Source: an uncultured Clostridia bacterium (lineage in GTDB: Bacteria > Bacillota > Clostridia > Peptostreptococcales > Anaerovoracaceae). From it: a stretch of DNA of 13,690 nt. The stretch is from contig CAMNJG010000024.1 of assembly GCA_946541285.1 (NCBI GenBank), positions 1 to 13,690 of the forward strand. Direction: 5' to 3'. Below the pieces are notes generated by a model, which saw nothing but the letters and a program-made list of their open reading frames with translations, ran no database searches and had not been told where the DNA came from. A program made the translations under genes and the position numbers. Of the stretch, positions 1 to 6,534 are shown one piece after another (within the stretch, counting starts at the first letter, position 1; each line of letters begins with the position of its first letter).

Positions 1-1160
1 TCCATCGCTTCCGCGATCAGCGCCTCCACATCCAGTTTCGATTCAGACTCCAGGATCCGGTCCAGTTTCGGTTTGGTCGCAGGATGCTTCGGCAGGAATA
101 CCGTACAGCAGTCCTCATATGGCTCTATTGAGGTTTCATAGGTACCGATCTCCCGCGCGCGGTCCATGATATCGACCTTGTCCATCGCGATCAGCGGACG
201 CATCACCGGCATCTCCACCGCGTTGTCGGTCACCACCAGTCCCTGTACCGTCTGGCTGGCGACCTGTCCGATACTTTCTCCCGTGATCAGTACCTGACAG
301 CCTGTTTTCTTCGCGACTCTCTCAGCGATTTTCATCATAAACCGTCTGGTAAGGATGGTCATCTCATTTTCCGGACAGTGTTCCCCGATGGCCTGCTGGA
401 TGTTCAGGATATTGACGGAATGGACCCGGATGGTCCCGCAGTACCCGGCCAGGATTCCGGCCAGGTCATATACTTTTTCTCTCGCGCGCTCGCTTGTATA
501 CGGGAAAGAATGAAAATGAACCGCTTCGATCATCATCCCGCGTTTGGCCATCATCCAGGACGCGACCGGGCTGTCGATGCCTCCGGAAAGCAGGATCATC
601 CCCTTCCCGTTGGTTCCCAGCGGAAGACCGCCGAATCCCCTGATTTTGTCAGCGAAGATATAGGTCTGGTCCCTGCGGACATTTACAAACAGCACACAGT
701 CCGGATCATGGACATCCACTTTCAGGCCGTCATCTCCGCAGGCTCTCAGGATCGCGGCACCGGTGCGGCTCGCGATCGCGGGGGATTCCACCGGGAAGGT
801 CTTGTCGACTCTCTTCGCCTCCACCTTAAAAGTCCTGACATTCCTTTCGGTCATCATCTTTTTCATATACACCGCTGCCGCCTGGCCGATCACTTCCATA
901 TCCGATTCTGTTTCCACAGCGCTGGACAGAGAAGCCACCCCGAATACTCTGAGAATCCGTTTTTCAATCTCTTCTTCGCTGTATTCCGCAGGAGTTTTTA
1001 CGAAAATCAGCCCTTCTTTGCGATAGGCTTCAATATTCTGGTAATCTCTGAGTGTATTTCTGATCCGGGACAGAAGCATCCGCTCAAAGTACGGTTTGTT
1101 CATCCCTTTCAGGGCAACTTCTCCGGTACGGATCAGATAAATCTTTTTATTTTCTTCCAT
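1..1160 (-). CDS. thiI: tRNA 4-thiouridine sulfurtransferase ThiI (3' end cut by the window edge)
   Basis: ThiI adenylates U8 of tRNA and transfers sulfur to make 4-thiouridine; in many bacteria it also serves thiazole synthesis. Reading the reverse complement from the ATG at 1160 gives 386 open codons with no stop before base 1. The N-terminus (IRTGEVALKGMNKPYFE) matches the ferredoxin-like/THUMP part of the family. The PP-loop ATPase motif SGGIDSP is at residues 192-198, followed later by the family's ITGES stretch. The paired cysteines of PYEDCCTVF are residues 351-352, where ThiI proteins carry a catalytic Cys. Family proteins without a rhodanese domain are about 400 aa, so only a few residues seem missing and this is probably the short, rhodanese-free Bacillus-type form, but the edge prevents proof. 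A CAGGAG ribosome binding site lies 10 nt before the ATG. It begins 30 bases after the cysteine desulfurase stop, so the two are very likely one operon, with the desulfurase supplying persulfide sulfur. Confidence 0.95.
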   Translation of the reverse strand, partial: MEENKKIYLIRTGEVALKGMNKPYFERMLLSRIRNTLRDYQNIEAYRKEGLIFVKTPAEYSEEEIEKRILRVFGVASLSSAVETESDMEVIGQAAAVYMKKMMTERNVRTFKVEAKRVDKTFPVESPAIASRTGAAILRACGDDGLKVDVHDPDCVLFVNVRRDQTYIFADKIRGFGGLPLGTNGKGMILLSGGIDSPVASWMMAKRGMMIEAVHFHSFPYTSERAREKVYDLAGILAGYCGTIRVHSVNILNIQQAIGEHCPENEMTILTRRFMMKIAERVAKKTGCQVLITGESIGQVASQTVQGLVVTDNAVEMPVMRPLIAMDKVDIMDRAREIGTYETSIEPYEDCCTVFLPKHPATKPKLDRILESESKLDVEALIAEAM

Positions 1161-1190
1161 AGTCTTTCGGCTCCTGTTTTCTCCTGGATC

Positions 1191-2381
1191 CTATCTGCCC
1201 ATCCGGTGGGCGATCGCCATCATTTTTCTGTGTTCTGATACGGATTTCGTCAGTTGCTCAAGGGCATAATCGATCTCTTCTTCTGTATTGTCGGCGGAAA
1301 GGCTGAAGCGGACCGCGCCTTCCGCCTCTGACGCGCCCACTCCCATGGCACCGAGTACATGGCTGTAGCCTTTGTGGTGGGATGAACAGGCGGAACCGGT
1401 GGAAACGCAGACGCCCTGCTGTTCCAGCATATGGAGCAGGACTTCTCCCCTGCAGTCCGCAAAGGAAACATTGACAATGTACGGCAGCCACTGATCCGTA
1501 CCCGGGTTCCCCTGATGCTCCGGTCCATGAATGGTCACCTCCGGAATCCCGTTCCGGATCCCGTCGATCAGGCGGCGGCTCAGCGCACGGACTCTTTCCA
1601 GGCGTTCCATCATACCGGATGACGCCTGCCTGGCTGCTTCCGCGAATCCGGCAATCCCCGGAACATTCTCCGTCCCTGAACGCAGGCCGTTTTCCTGGCC
1701 ACCTCCACGGATCAGCGGGACAATCCGGACATTTTTGCGGACATAGAGGATTCCGACGCCTCTCGGGCCATGCAGTTTATGGCCGCTCGCCGAGAGCAGG
1801 TCAATCCCTGCCTTTCTGACATCGATGGGCAGTTTTCCGTAGCTCTGGACCGCGTCACAGTGAAAAAGAGCGTTTCCGGCTTTTCTGACCAGGCGCCCCA
1901 CTTCCTCTACAGGCTGGACCGCGCCGGTTTCGTTGTTGACATGCATCACAGAAACGAGAATCGTGTCCTGTGTCAGAGCATTTTCCAGCGCGTTCAGGTC
2001 CAGGCGGCCCTCCCGGTCAACCGGAAGACGCACGACATCCATCCCCTGCTGCTCCAGATCCTGAAAACATTCCAGGACGGCCGGATGCTCAATCGCGGTG
2101 GTAATGATCCGGCTGCCCTGCCGTTTTCTCGCCCGGACGGCTCCGTAAATCGCCGCATTGTCCGACTCTGTGCCGCCGGAAGTAAAATACACTTCTTCCG
2201 GAGAGGCCCCGATCAGCCGCGCCGCGTCACTCCGGCAGCGCCGGACAAACTTTTCCGCGTCCAGCCCCGCCCGGTAAAGAGAAGACGGATTTCCAAAATA
2301 GTTTTTCACGGCGTCCACCATGGCGGCTGTTACGTTTTCTGACTGTTTTGTTGTCGCGCTGTTGTCCAGATAAACAAACAT
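1191..2381 (-). CDS. Cysteine desulfurase, NifS/IscS class (sulfur donor for ThiI)
   Basis: This PLP enzyme converts L-cysteine to L-alanine and leaves a persulfide on its active-site Cys. The protein is 396 aa, the usual family length. It starts with the classic YLDNSATT. The PLP-stacking His is H99 (AIEHPA), the cofactor Asp and Gln are D176 and Q179, the Schiff-base lysine is K202 in SGHKLHGPRG, and the catalytic cysteine is C332 in STGSACSS. The long loop around that Cys resembles IscS/NifS group I enzymes rather than SufS. An AAAGGAGAA ribosome binding site lies well spaced before the ATG. Because it directly precedes thiI, it is most likely the dedicated partner of the short ThiI, like the NifZ(YrvO)-ThiI pair of Bacillus subtilis; that assignment is by context. 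General Fe-S cluster work remains possible, but no iscU or other Fe-S assembly gene is nearby. I leave the symbol empty because nifS, iscS and nifZ are used loosely in this group. Confidence 0.93.
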   Translation of the reverse strand: MFVYLDNSATTKQSENVTAAMVDAVKNYFGNPSSLYRAGLDAEKFVRRCRSDAARLIGASPEEVYFTSGGTESDNAAIYGAVRARKRQGSRIITTAIEHPAVLECFQDLEQQGMDVVRLPVDREGRLDLNALENALTQDTILVSVMHVNNETGAVQPVEEVGRLVRKAGNALFHCDAVQSYGKLPIDVRKAGIDLLSASGHKLHGPRGVGILYVRKNVRIVPLIRGGGQENGLRSGTENVPGIAGFAEAARQASSGMMERLERVRALSRRLIDGIRNGIPEVTIHGPEHQGNPGTDQWLPYIVNVSFADCRGEVLLHMLEQQGVCVSTGSACSSHHKGYSHVLGAMGVGASEAEGAVRFSLSADNTEEEIDYALEQLTKSVSEHRKMMAIAHRMGR

Positions 2382-2424
2382 CTCGCGAAATTCTCCTTTG
2401 TGTTCTTCTGCTCTTTCGATAGAA

Positions 2425-2457
2425 CGACGGGCTGCCTCATACGGAGACAGCCCGTCG
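2425..2457 (-). terminator. Hairpin in the rny-desulfurase gap, possible terminator or attenuator
   Basis: A perfect 10-bp stem (CGACGGGCTG with CAGCCCGTCG) continues, past one mismatch, into CTC/GAG around a five-base loop. On the minus strand it lies after the rny stop and before the desulfurase ribosome binding site. It is followed by GTTCTAT rather than a clear run of T, so it may only partly terminate, allowing read-through from rny into the desulfurase and thiI genes. On the plus strand it is followed by five T, but no plus-strand gene points here. Confidence 0.5.
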
Positions 2458-2520
2458 GAACTTTTTAACTGATACCGTTTATTCTCTTACAGTTTTCCGT
2501 TTTCAGAACTGCAGGAAATA

Positions 2521-4080
2521 TTATTTGGCATAATCCACAGCCCGGGTTTCCCGGATCACATTGACTTTGATCTGGCCCGGATACTGCAGTTCACTTTCAA
2601 TCTTTTTACTGATCTCCCTGGCAAGGAGCGGGATTTCCTGATCCGATTTCTCGTCCGGCCGCGCAATCACGCGGATTTCGCGACCTGCCTGAATCGCGTA
2701 GGATTTCTCGACACCAGGAGTCGTATTCGCGATATCCTCCAGCTTTTTGAGCCTCTGGATATAATTTTCCAGTGTTTCCCTGCGCGCTCCCGGCCTGGCA
2801 GCCGATAAGGCGTCTGCCGCCGCGATCAGGACAGCCTCCGGACTCTTGGCTTCATAATCACCATGATGCGCCGCCATGGCATCGATCACAGCTTCGGATT
2901 CCTTGTACTTGCGGAGAAGATCAATGCCGATATCGACATGGGTCCCTTCCACTTCGTGGTCAATGGATTTTCCGATATCATGCAGCAGTCCGGCCCTCTT
3001 GGCCAGCTTGATGTTGAGATCCAGCTCCGAAGCCATCAGTCCCGCAAGATGCGATACTTCCACCGAATGCTGCAGGACATTCTGCCCGTAGCTGGTCCTG
3101 TACCTGAGACGGCCCAGCAGCTTGACCAGCTCCGGATGCAGGTTGTGAATCCCAACCTCGAAGGTTGCCTGCTCCCCGGCTTCCTTGATCGTGGTGTTGA
3201 CTTCCCGTTCTGCCTTGGAAACCATCTCCTCGATCCTCGCCGGATGAATCCGCCCGTCGATGATCAGTTTTTCGAGAGTGATTCTCGCGACCTCCCGGCG
3301 GACTGGATCAAAGCATGAAAGAATGACAGCTTCCGGGGTGTCATCAATGATCAGATCCACTCCGGTGGCAGTTTCAATCGCGCGGATATTGCGCCCCTCA
3401 CGGCCGATAATCCGTCCCTTCATGTCATCACTCGGCAGATTGACAACCGAAACGGTGGATTCGGCCACCTGGTCCGCGGCACATCTCTGGATCGCGCCGA
3501 CAATGATCTCCCTGGCCTTTTTGTCTGCTTCTTCTTTTGCCTTGGATTCAATTTCCTTGATCATGACGGAAGCATCATGACGGACATCTTTTTCGACGCT
3601 CGCCAGCAGAAGCTCACGGGCTTCATCGCTTGTCATCCCGGAAACTCGCTCCAGCTCCCTGGTCTGCTTTTCGATAAAGCCATCCAGTTCCTTCTGCTTC
3701 TCCGCCACCGTATTTTCAAAATCTTTTTCTTTTTTGGAAAGCCTGCGGTCCCGGTTGTTCAGATTCTCTTCTTTTTTCTCAAGATTCTCGAGCTTTCTGT
3801 CAATGGACTCTTCTTTCGCCAGGAACCTTTTTTCGAGATTGTTCATCTCATTTCTGCGGTCCCGGACTTCTTTTTCGGCTTCCGTACGCATTTTATGCGC
3901 TTCTTCCTTTGCCTCGATTGTGATTTCTTTTTTGATTGTGTCTGCCTGGTTTTCCGCGTCCAGCAGAATATTCTGCGCGCGCTGCTCCGCGGATCCGATC
4001 GTCTTCTCACCGACGGATTTCCGGATCATATAGCCCGCGAACAGGCCCACAGCCAGTGCAGCAATTCCTACCACAACCAT
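2521..4080 (-). CDS. rny: Ribonuclease Y
   Basis: RNase Y is the membrane-anchored endoribonuclease that starts decay and processing of many mRNAs in Firmicutes. From the ATG at 4080 the protein is 519 aa (B. subtilis RNase Y is 520). A single N-terminal membrane helix (about residues 2-19) is followed by a long charged coiled coil (about 25-190). The KH RNA-binding domain has GRIIGREGRN at 222-231, and the HD catalytic domain has H367-D368 in LLHDIGK, plus AAHHGD at 403-408. The C-terminus VIRETRAVDYAK is nearly invariant in the family. The start is uncertain: the AGGAGG ribosome binding site (4111-4116) and a nearer GGAG (4106-4109) are far from this ATG, but in frame and well placed for an ATT at 4096-4098. 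That start would add six residues and bring the N-terminus close to the Bacillus length. A structured leader lies upstream, and a hairpin follows the stop. Confidence 0.97.
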   Translation of the reverse strand: MVVVGIAALAVGLFAGYMIRKSVGEKTIGSAEQRAQNILLDAENQADTIKKEITIEAKEEAHKMRTEAEKEVRDRRNEMNNLEKRFLAKEESIDRKLENLEKKEENLNNRDRRLSKKEKDFENTVAEKQKELDGFIEKQTRELERVSGMTSDEARELLLASVEKDVRHDASVMIKEIESKAKEEADKKAREIIVGAIQRCAADQVAESTVSVVNLPSDDMKGRIIGREGRNIRAIETATGVDLIIDDTPEAVILSCFDPVRREVARITLEKLIIDGRIHPARIEEMVSKAEREVNTTIKEAGEQATFEVGIHNLHPELVKLLGRLRYRTSYGQNVLQHSVEVSHLAGLMASELDLNIKLAKRAGLLHDIGKSIDHEVEGTHVDIGIDLLRKYKESEAVIDAMAAHHGDYEAKSPEAVLIAAADALSAARPGARRETLENYIQRLKKLEDIANTTPGVEKSYAIQAGREIRVIARPDEKSDQEIPLLAREISKKIESELQYPGQIKVNVIRETRAVDYAK

Positions 4081-4095
4081 CAGGATTTTTCCTGT

Positions 4096-4116
4096 AATGA
4101 TGTAACTCCACCTCCT
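4096..4116 (-). promoter_or_regulatory. Ribosome binding site of rny, placed for an ATT start
   Basis: On the minus strand AGGAGGTGGAG is followed after 7 nt by ATT (4098-4096), which is in frame with rny and 18 nt upstream of the first ATG. The ATG itself has only a weak AGGA about 10 nt before it. Either AUU is the real start, or the strong site acts at unusual distance. Confidence 0.5.
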
Positions 4117-4129
4117 GAAAATATGTAAA

Positions 4130-4172
4130 CAGGAACTCTGCCTCCCGGAAAAACCGGGGCTTCCGGTTCCTG
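4130..4172 (-). other. Compact inverted-repeat structure in the rny leader
   Basis: On the minus strand CAGGAAC (4172-4166) can pair with GTTCCTG (4136-4130). The enclosed part holds CCGGAA/TTCCGG and, as an alternative, a shorter stem AACCGG/CCGGTT that is followed by a run of T. The two inner pairings exclude each other, which is the layout of an attenuator, but the T run is short and the stems are small. It ends about 14 nt upstream of the rny ribosome binding site. Confidence 0.4.
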
Positions 4173-4341
4173 CTGATCAGAACAGCTGTATTAAGGGACT
4201 GGACTTTTCATAAAGACACCCGCGCGTATCACTCCGTGAATCCCGGCCCCTCCGCGGGAAACCCGGCGCGTCAGCGTCATCGGTTCCCACAGATCCGGAA
4301 ATCATCCAGCGATAACGGAACGGGCTGTTTCCAAGTCCCTG

Positions 4342-4347
4342 ATTGTA
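4342..4347 (-). promoter_or_regulatory. Possible -10 element of the rny promoter
   Basis: Reading the minus strand, TACAAT lies just upstream of GGGACTTGG (4339-4331), which could begin the transcript. No convincing -35 hexamer is visible at the right spacing, so this is a weak call resting on the -10 match and on its position at the edge of the AT-rich patch. Confidence 0.3.
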
Positions 4348-4378
4348 TAAATTCAGCCTTAAAAAATAATGATTGATA

Positions 4379-4406
4379 TTGATAAATATCCTATTTATAT
4401 TATAAT
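4379..4406 (+). promoter_or_regulatory. Vegetative-type promoter of rodA
   Basis: TTGATA (4379-4384) and a perfect TATAAT (4401-4406) are separated by 16 bases in an AT-rich stretch. Transcription would start near 4413, which leaves a short leader before the ribosome binding site at 4431. A 6-4-6 inverted repeat, GATATT-GATA-AATATC (4375-4390), covers the -35 element and could be an operator; no regulator is assigned. Confidence 0.65.
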
Positions 4407-4430
4407 GATTTCACTTGATTGTCAAGAAAG

Positions 4431-4446
4431 GGAGGTGTTTAGTATA
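4431..4446 (+). promoter_or_regulatory. Ribosome binding site of rodA with an ATA start
   Basis: GGAGGTG (4431-4437) is followed six bases later by ATA (4444-4446) in frame with rodA. The only upstream in-frame ATGs (4369 and 4405) lie before or inside the promoter -10, and the next downstream ATG (4489) falls inside the first membrane helix. GTG at 4435 overlaps the ribosome binding site itself. ATA is therefore the best-placed start. Confidence 0.5.
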
Positions 4447-5550
4447 TACGGTTTAAAAGAACCGCTGCGCAACTGTGACCGGATCCTCATGATCCTTCCC
4501 GTCATTTTTGCCGCAATCAGTATCATCATGGTCGGAAGCACAGCCTACACCGACCAGTTCAATATTTCGAGGGACCTGGTCGTACAGATCTCCGCCTATC
4601 TGATTGGTTTTGTACTGCTGTTCCTGATGCTGACGGTGGATTACGCCCAGTTCGAAGGGATCCATGTGTTTCTCTATATCCTTTCCATCTCCCTGATGCT
4701 TCTGGTCTATACCCCGCTGGGTGTGGAACAGTATGGATCAAGGGCCTGGATTACCCTGGGCGTCACGACCATGCAGCCATGTGAGATTGTCAAGATCACC
4801 TTTACCCTGTGGTACGCTTCGTGGCTGAACCGCCACAAAGAGGAACTGCACCTTCTGAAAGGGCTGCTGAAGTCTGTCCTGCTGTCCGCGCCGGTCCTGT
4901 TCCTGATCGCCACAGAGGATCTGGGAAACGCCCTCGTTGTCTTTTTCATGATGGTCATGATGCTGTATTTCGCGGGTGTCGACGGAAAGCTCTTCGCGAA
5001 ATGCGCAGTGGTATTCGCAGCGTGCCTGCCGCTCGGCTATCTGCTGATGCAGTCACATCAGAAAGAACGGATTGACGCGTTCCTGCACCCCAACGATACA
5101 TCCCTCTCGGGCAATTATCAGGTCTGGAACTCCAAGGTCGCCATCGGTTCCGGCGGACTGACCGGCAAGGGACTCTTTCAGGGGACGCAGAAATCACTCG
5201 ACTACCTGCCTGTCGCCAAATCCGATTTTATCTTCTCGGTCATCGGAGAAGAACTGGGGTTCCTTGGCGGTGTCGCCGTGATTCTCCTCTACGCGGTCTT
5301 CATCTTCCGGATCATCATGATCGCCCACAATTCCAAGAATCTCCTGGGCCGCCTGATCGTCACGGGCCTGGGCGCCATGTTCATGTTCCAGGTGTTTGAG
5401 AATATCGGCATGACGATGGGGATCATGCCGGTGACCGGCATCACGCTTCCGTTCATCAGTTACGGAGGGACTTCTGTCATCGCAGATATGGCGGCCGTCG
5501 GGATTATCCTGGGGATCGGCGCCAGGAGCAAAATCATCCACTTTTCGTAA
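4444..5550 (+). CDS. rodA: Rod-shape peptidoglycan glycosyltransferase RodA (SEDS family)
   Basis: RodA polymerises lipid II into glycan strands for side-wall growth, together with PBP2 and MreBCD. With the ATA start the protein is 368 aa (E. coli RodA is 370) with about ten membrane segments and a short cytosolic N-terminus. Family signatures, numbered from that start, are GSRAWI (98-103), MQPCEIVKI (110-118), the loop AIGSGGLTGKGL (233-244), and KSDFIFSVIGEELGFLGG, whose D261 aligns with the catalytic Asp (D262 in E. coli). NIGMTMGIMPVTGITLPFISYGG follows near the C-terminus. The usual QPSE is QPCE here. RodA is preferred over FtsW because of the neighbouring mre genes and the short length. 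It is the only plus-strand gene, has its own promoter, and ends at a bidirectional terminator. The frame could be opened from an ATG at 4369, but that lies upstream of the promoter, so those 25 extra residues are unlikely. Confidence 0.93.
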   Translation: MYGLKEPLRNCDRILMILPVIFAAISIIMVGSTAYTDQFNISRDLVVQISAYLIGFVLLFLMLTVDYAQFEGIHVFLYILSISLMLLVYTPLGVEQYGSRAWITLGVTTMQPCEIVKITFTLWYASWLNRHKEELHLLKGLLKSVLLSAPVLFLIATEDLGNALVVFFMMVMMLYFAGVDGKLFAKCAVVFAACLPLGYLLMQSHQKERIDAFLHPNDTSLSGNYQVWNSKVAIGSGGLTGKGLFQGTQKSLDYLPVAKSDFIFSVIGEELGFLGGVAVILLYAVFIFRIIMIAHNSKNLLGRLIVTGLGAMFMFQVFENIGMTMGIMPVTGITLPFISYGGTSVIADMAAVGIILGIGARSKIIHFS

Positions 5551-5601
5551 AAAAAAGAACCTGTCAGACAGTAGGAACATCTGTCTGCAGGTTCTTTTTT
5601 T
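5551..5601. terminator. Bidirectional intrinsic terminator between rodA and minD
   Basis: Immediately after the rodA stop, AAAAAAGAACCTG(T)CAGACAG pairs with CTGTCTGCAGGTTCTTTTTT around a nine-base loop; one unpaired T is the only flaw. The stem is flanked by A and T runs on both sides, so it can end transcription of rodA (plus) and of the convergent minD-like gene (minus). Confidence 0.92.
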
Positions 5602-5676
5602 ATCTCATTGATGTGTTCTCTGCGTCATCCGGCAGGCAGCACCGCACTCCTTACGCCATAGCATTGTGTCTTTTAT

Positions 5677-6417
5677 TTACTGCTCCGCCATATGCTGCAT
5701 CCGCGCGAGGATCCTCCTGAAATTGTTCAGGATGTAACCTTCCTCACTGCAGACCACCGGTACGCCGCTGTTGACGGACAGATGGATATTTTCATCATCC
5801 AGGATGCCTCCCGCAACCGGCATATGCAGGCTGTCCGCGATCTCAGACAGCGTCGGGAAACAGGAGATCGCTCCGGGTGAAAAATACTCGCTCTTCAGCT
5901 TGTTGATCACCGCGAACCGTTTCCGGATCCCCAGCGATCTCAGGGCCGCGTCAACCGAATCCGCATCGCGCACGGACGCGAATTCCTGCGTAAGTACCAC
6001 AACAGCCCAGTCCGCCAGCCGCACAGCCGTCTGCCAGTCCTCCCCGGAAGCCGGCGGCGCGTCGATGATCAGATAATCAAACTCCGCCTCTACCTCCTGC
6101 AGCAGTCTCTTCATATCACAGGTACGGATCACGGTCTTATCCGGATTCTGTGAAGCGGACAGCAGATACAGCGAAGAAAAGCGCTCATCCCTGACCATTG
6201 CCCTGCGGATCGAACAATCTCCCCGGATGACATCCGCGAAATCATAGACAATCTCGTTTTCCAGTCCAAGGCAGATGTCCGCGTTCCGGAGCCCGGTATT
6301 CATGTCAACCATCAGCACCCGGCTGTCGTCCATCGCCAGTACTGCCGCCAGGTTCACAGCAAACATTGTTTTCCCCGTGCCGCCTTTTCCTGATGTAACC
6401 GCTATCATGATACTCAT
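5677..6417 (-). CDS. minD: MinD-like septum-site ATPase (ParA/MinD family), without minC or minE beside it
   Basis: MinD is a membrane-binding P-loop ATPase that recruits MinC to block division away from midcell. The protein is 246 aa from the ATG at 6417. The deviant Walker A is GKGGTGKT at residues 10-17, with signature lysine K11 and phosphate-binding K16. Next comes VLMVDMNTGLRNADICLGLE, close to the MinD pattern VDxxxGLRNLD, then DFADVIRGD and LYLLSASQNPDK, the Walker B-like DYLIIDAPPASG, and VRDADSVD, again as in MinD. The C-terminal RRILARMQHM could form the amphipathic membrane-targeting helix. GGAG lies 7 nt before the chosen ATG. A longer frame from 6492 would run through the promoter -10 and is rejected. 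It follows PBP2 as in the usual mre-min order, but minC (normally between them) and minE (normally after) are absent. A divergent family member that positions something other than the Z-ring is possible. Confidence 0.85.
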   Translation of the reverse strand: MSIMIAVTSGKGGTGKTMFAVNLAAVLAMDDSRVLMVDMNTGLRNADICLGLENEIVYDFADVIRGDCSIRRAMVRDERFSSLYLLSASQNPDKTVIRTCDMKRLLQEVEAEFDYLIIDAPPASGEDWQTAVRLADWAVVVLTQEFASVRDADSVDAALRSLGIRKRFAVINKLKSEYFSPGAISCFPTLSEIADSLHMPVAGGILDDENIHLSVNSGVPVVCSEEGYILNNFRRILARMQHMAEQ

Positions 6418-6475
6418 AATCACTCTCCAGAAACTCCGCTCTGTTATCAGACCTGTACTTCCTCCATAATGTATA

Positions 6476-6505
6476 ATTGTACCACAGAACACCGGCAGAT
6501 GTCAC
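6476..6505 (-). promoter_or_regulatory. Promoter of the minD-like gene
   Basis: On the minus strand GTGACA (6505-6500) and TACAAT (6481-6476) are 18 bases apart, with TG one base before the -10 (extended -10). The start point would be near 6469, giving a leader of about 50 nt. This suggests minD is transcribed at least partly apart from the mre-PBP2 genes. Confidence 0.6.
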
Positions 6506-6533
6506 CTGTCGAACGAGAATGGACCGCTGCCGG
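6492..6533 (-). terminator. Weak inverted repeat after PBP2, possible partial terminator
   Basis: CCGGCAG (6533-6527 on the minus strand) pairs with CTGCCGG (6498-6492) around a loop of 28 bases directly after the PBP2 stop. The following TGTTCTGTGG is only mildly T-rich, so this is a weak candidate. It overlaps the minD -35 region. Confidence 0.25.
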
Positions 6534-6534
6534 A

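Larger units (their letters stand above)
4081..4443. other. Gene-free divergent region between rny and rodA
   Basis: This 363-base stretch has no credible gene. It has two parts. Positions 4340-4443 are very AT-rich and hold the rodA promoter and ribosome binding site and probably the rny promoter. Positions 4130-4339 are GC-rich with several inverted repeats and would form a leader of about 200 nt or more on the rny transcript. I found no match that I could defend to a known riboswitch, T-box, tRNA or small RNA. Confidence 0.7.

Noticed and set aside
378..1238. Plus-strand open frame of 286 codons
   Set aside because: It is the shadow of thiI on the other strand; thiI motifs and start are clear.
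4195..4339. Known riboswitch such as the c-di-AMP (ydaO) class
   Set aside because: A few short matches such as GGGAACC are present, but the order of conserved blocks could not be fitted, so I do not assign a class.
4371..4390. Fur box at the rodA promoter
   Set aside because: Repeated GATAAT-like words occur, but the match to the 19-bp or 7-1-7 consensus is poor in this AT-rich sequence.
6418..6492. N-terminal extension of the minD frame
   Set aside because: It would run through the promoter -10 and lacks family resemblance, while the ATG at 6417 has a well-spaced ribosome binding site and directly precedes the Walker A region.
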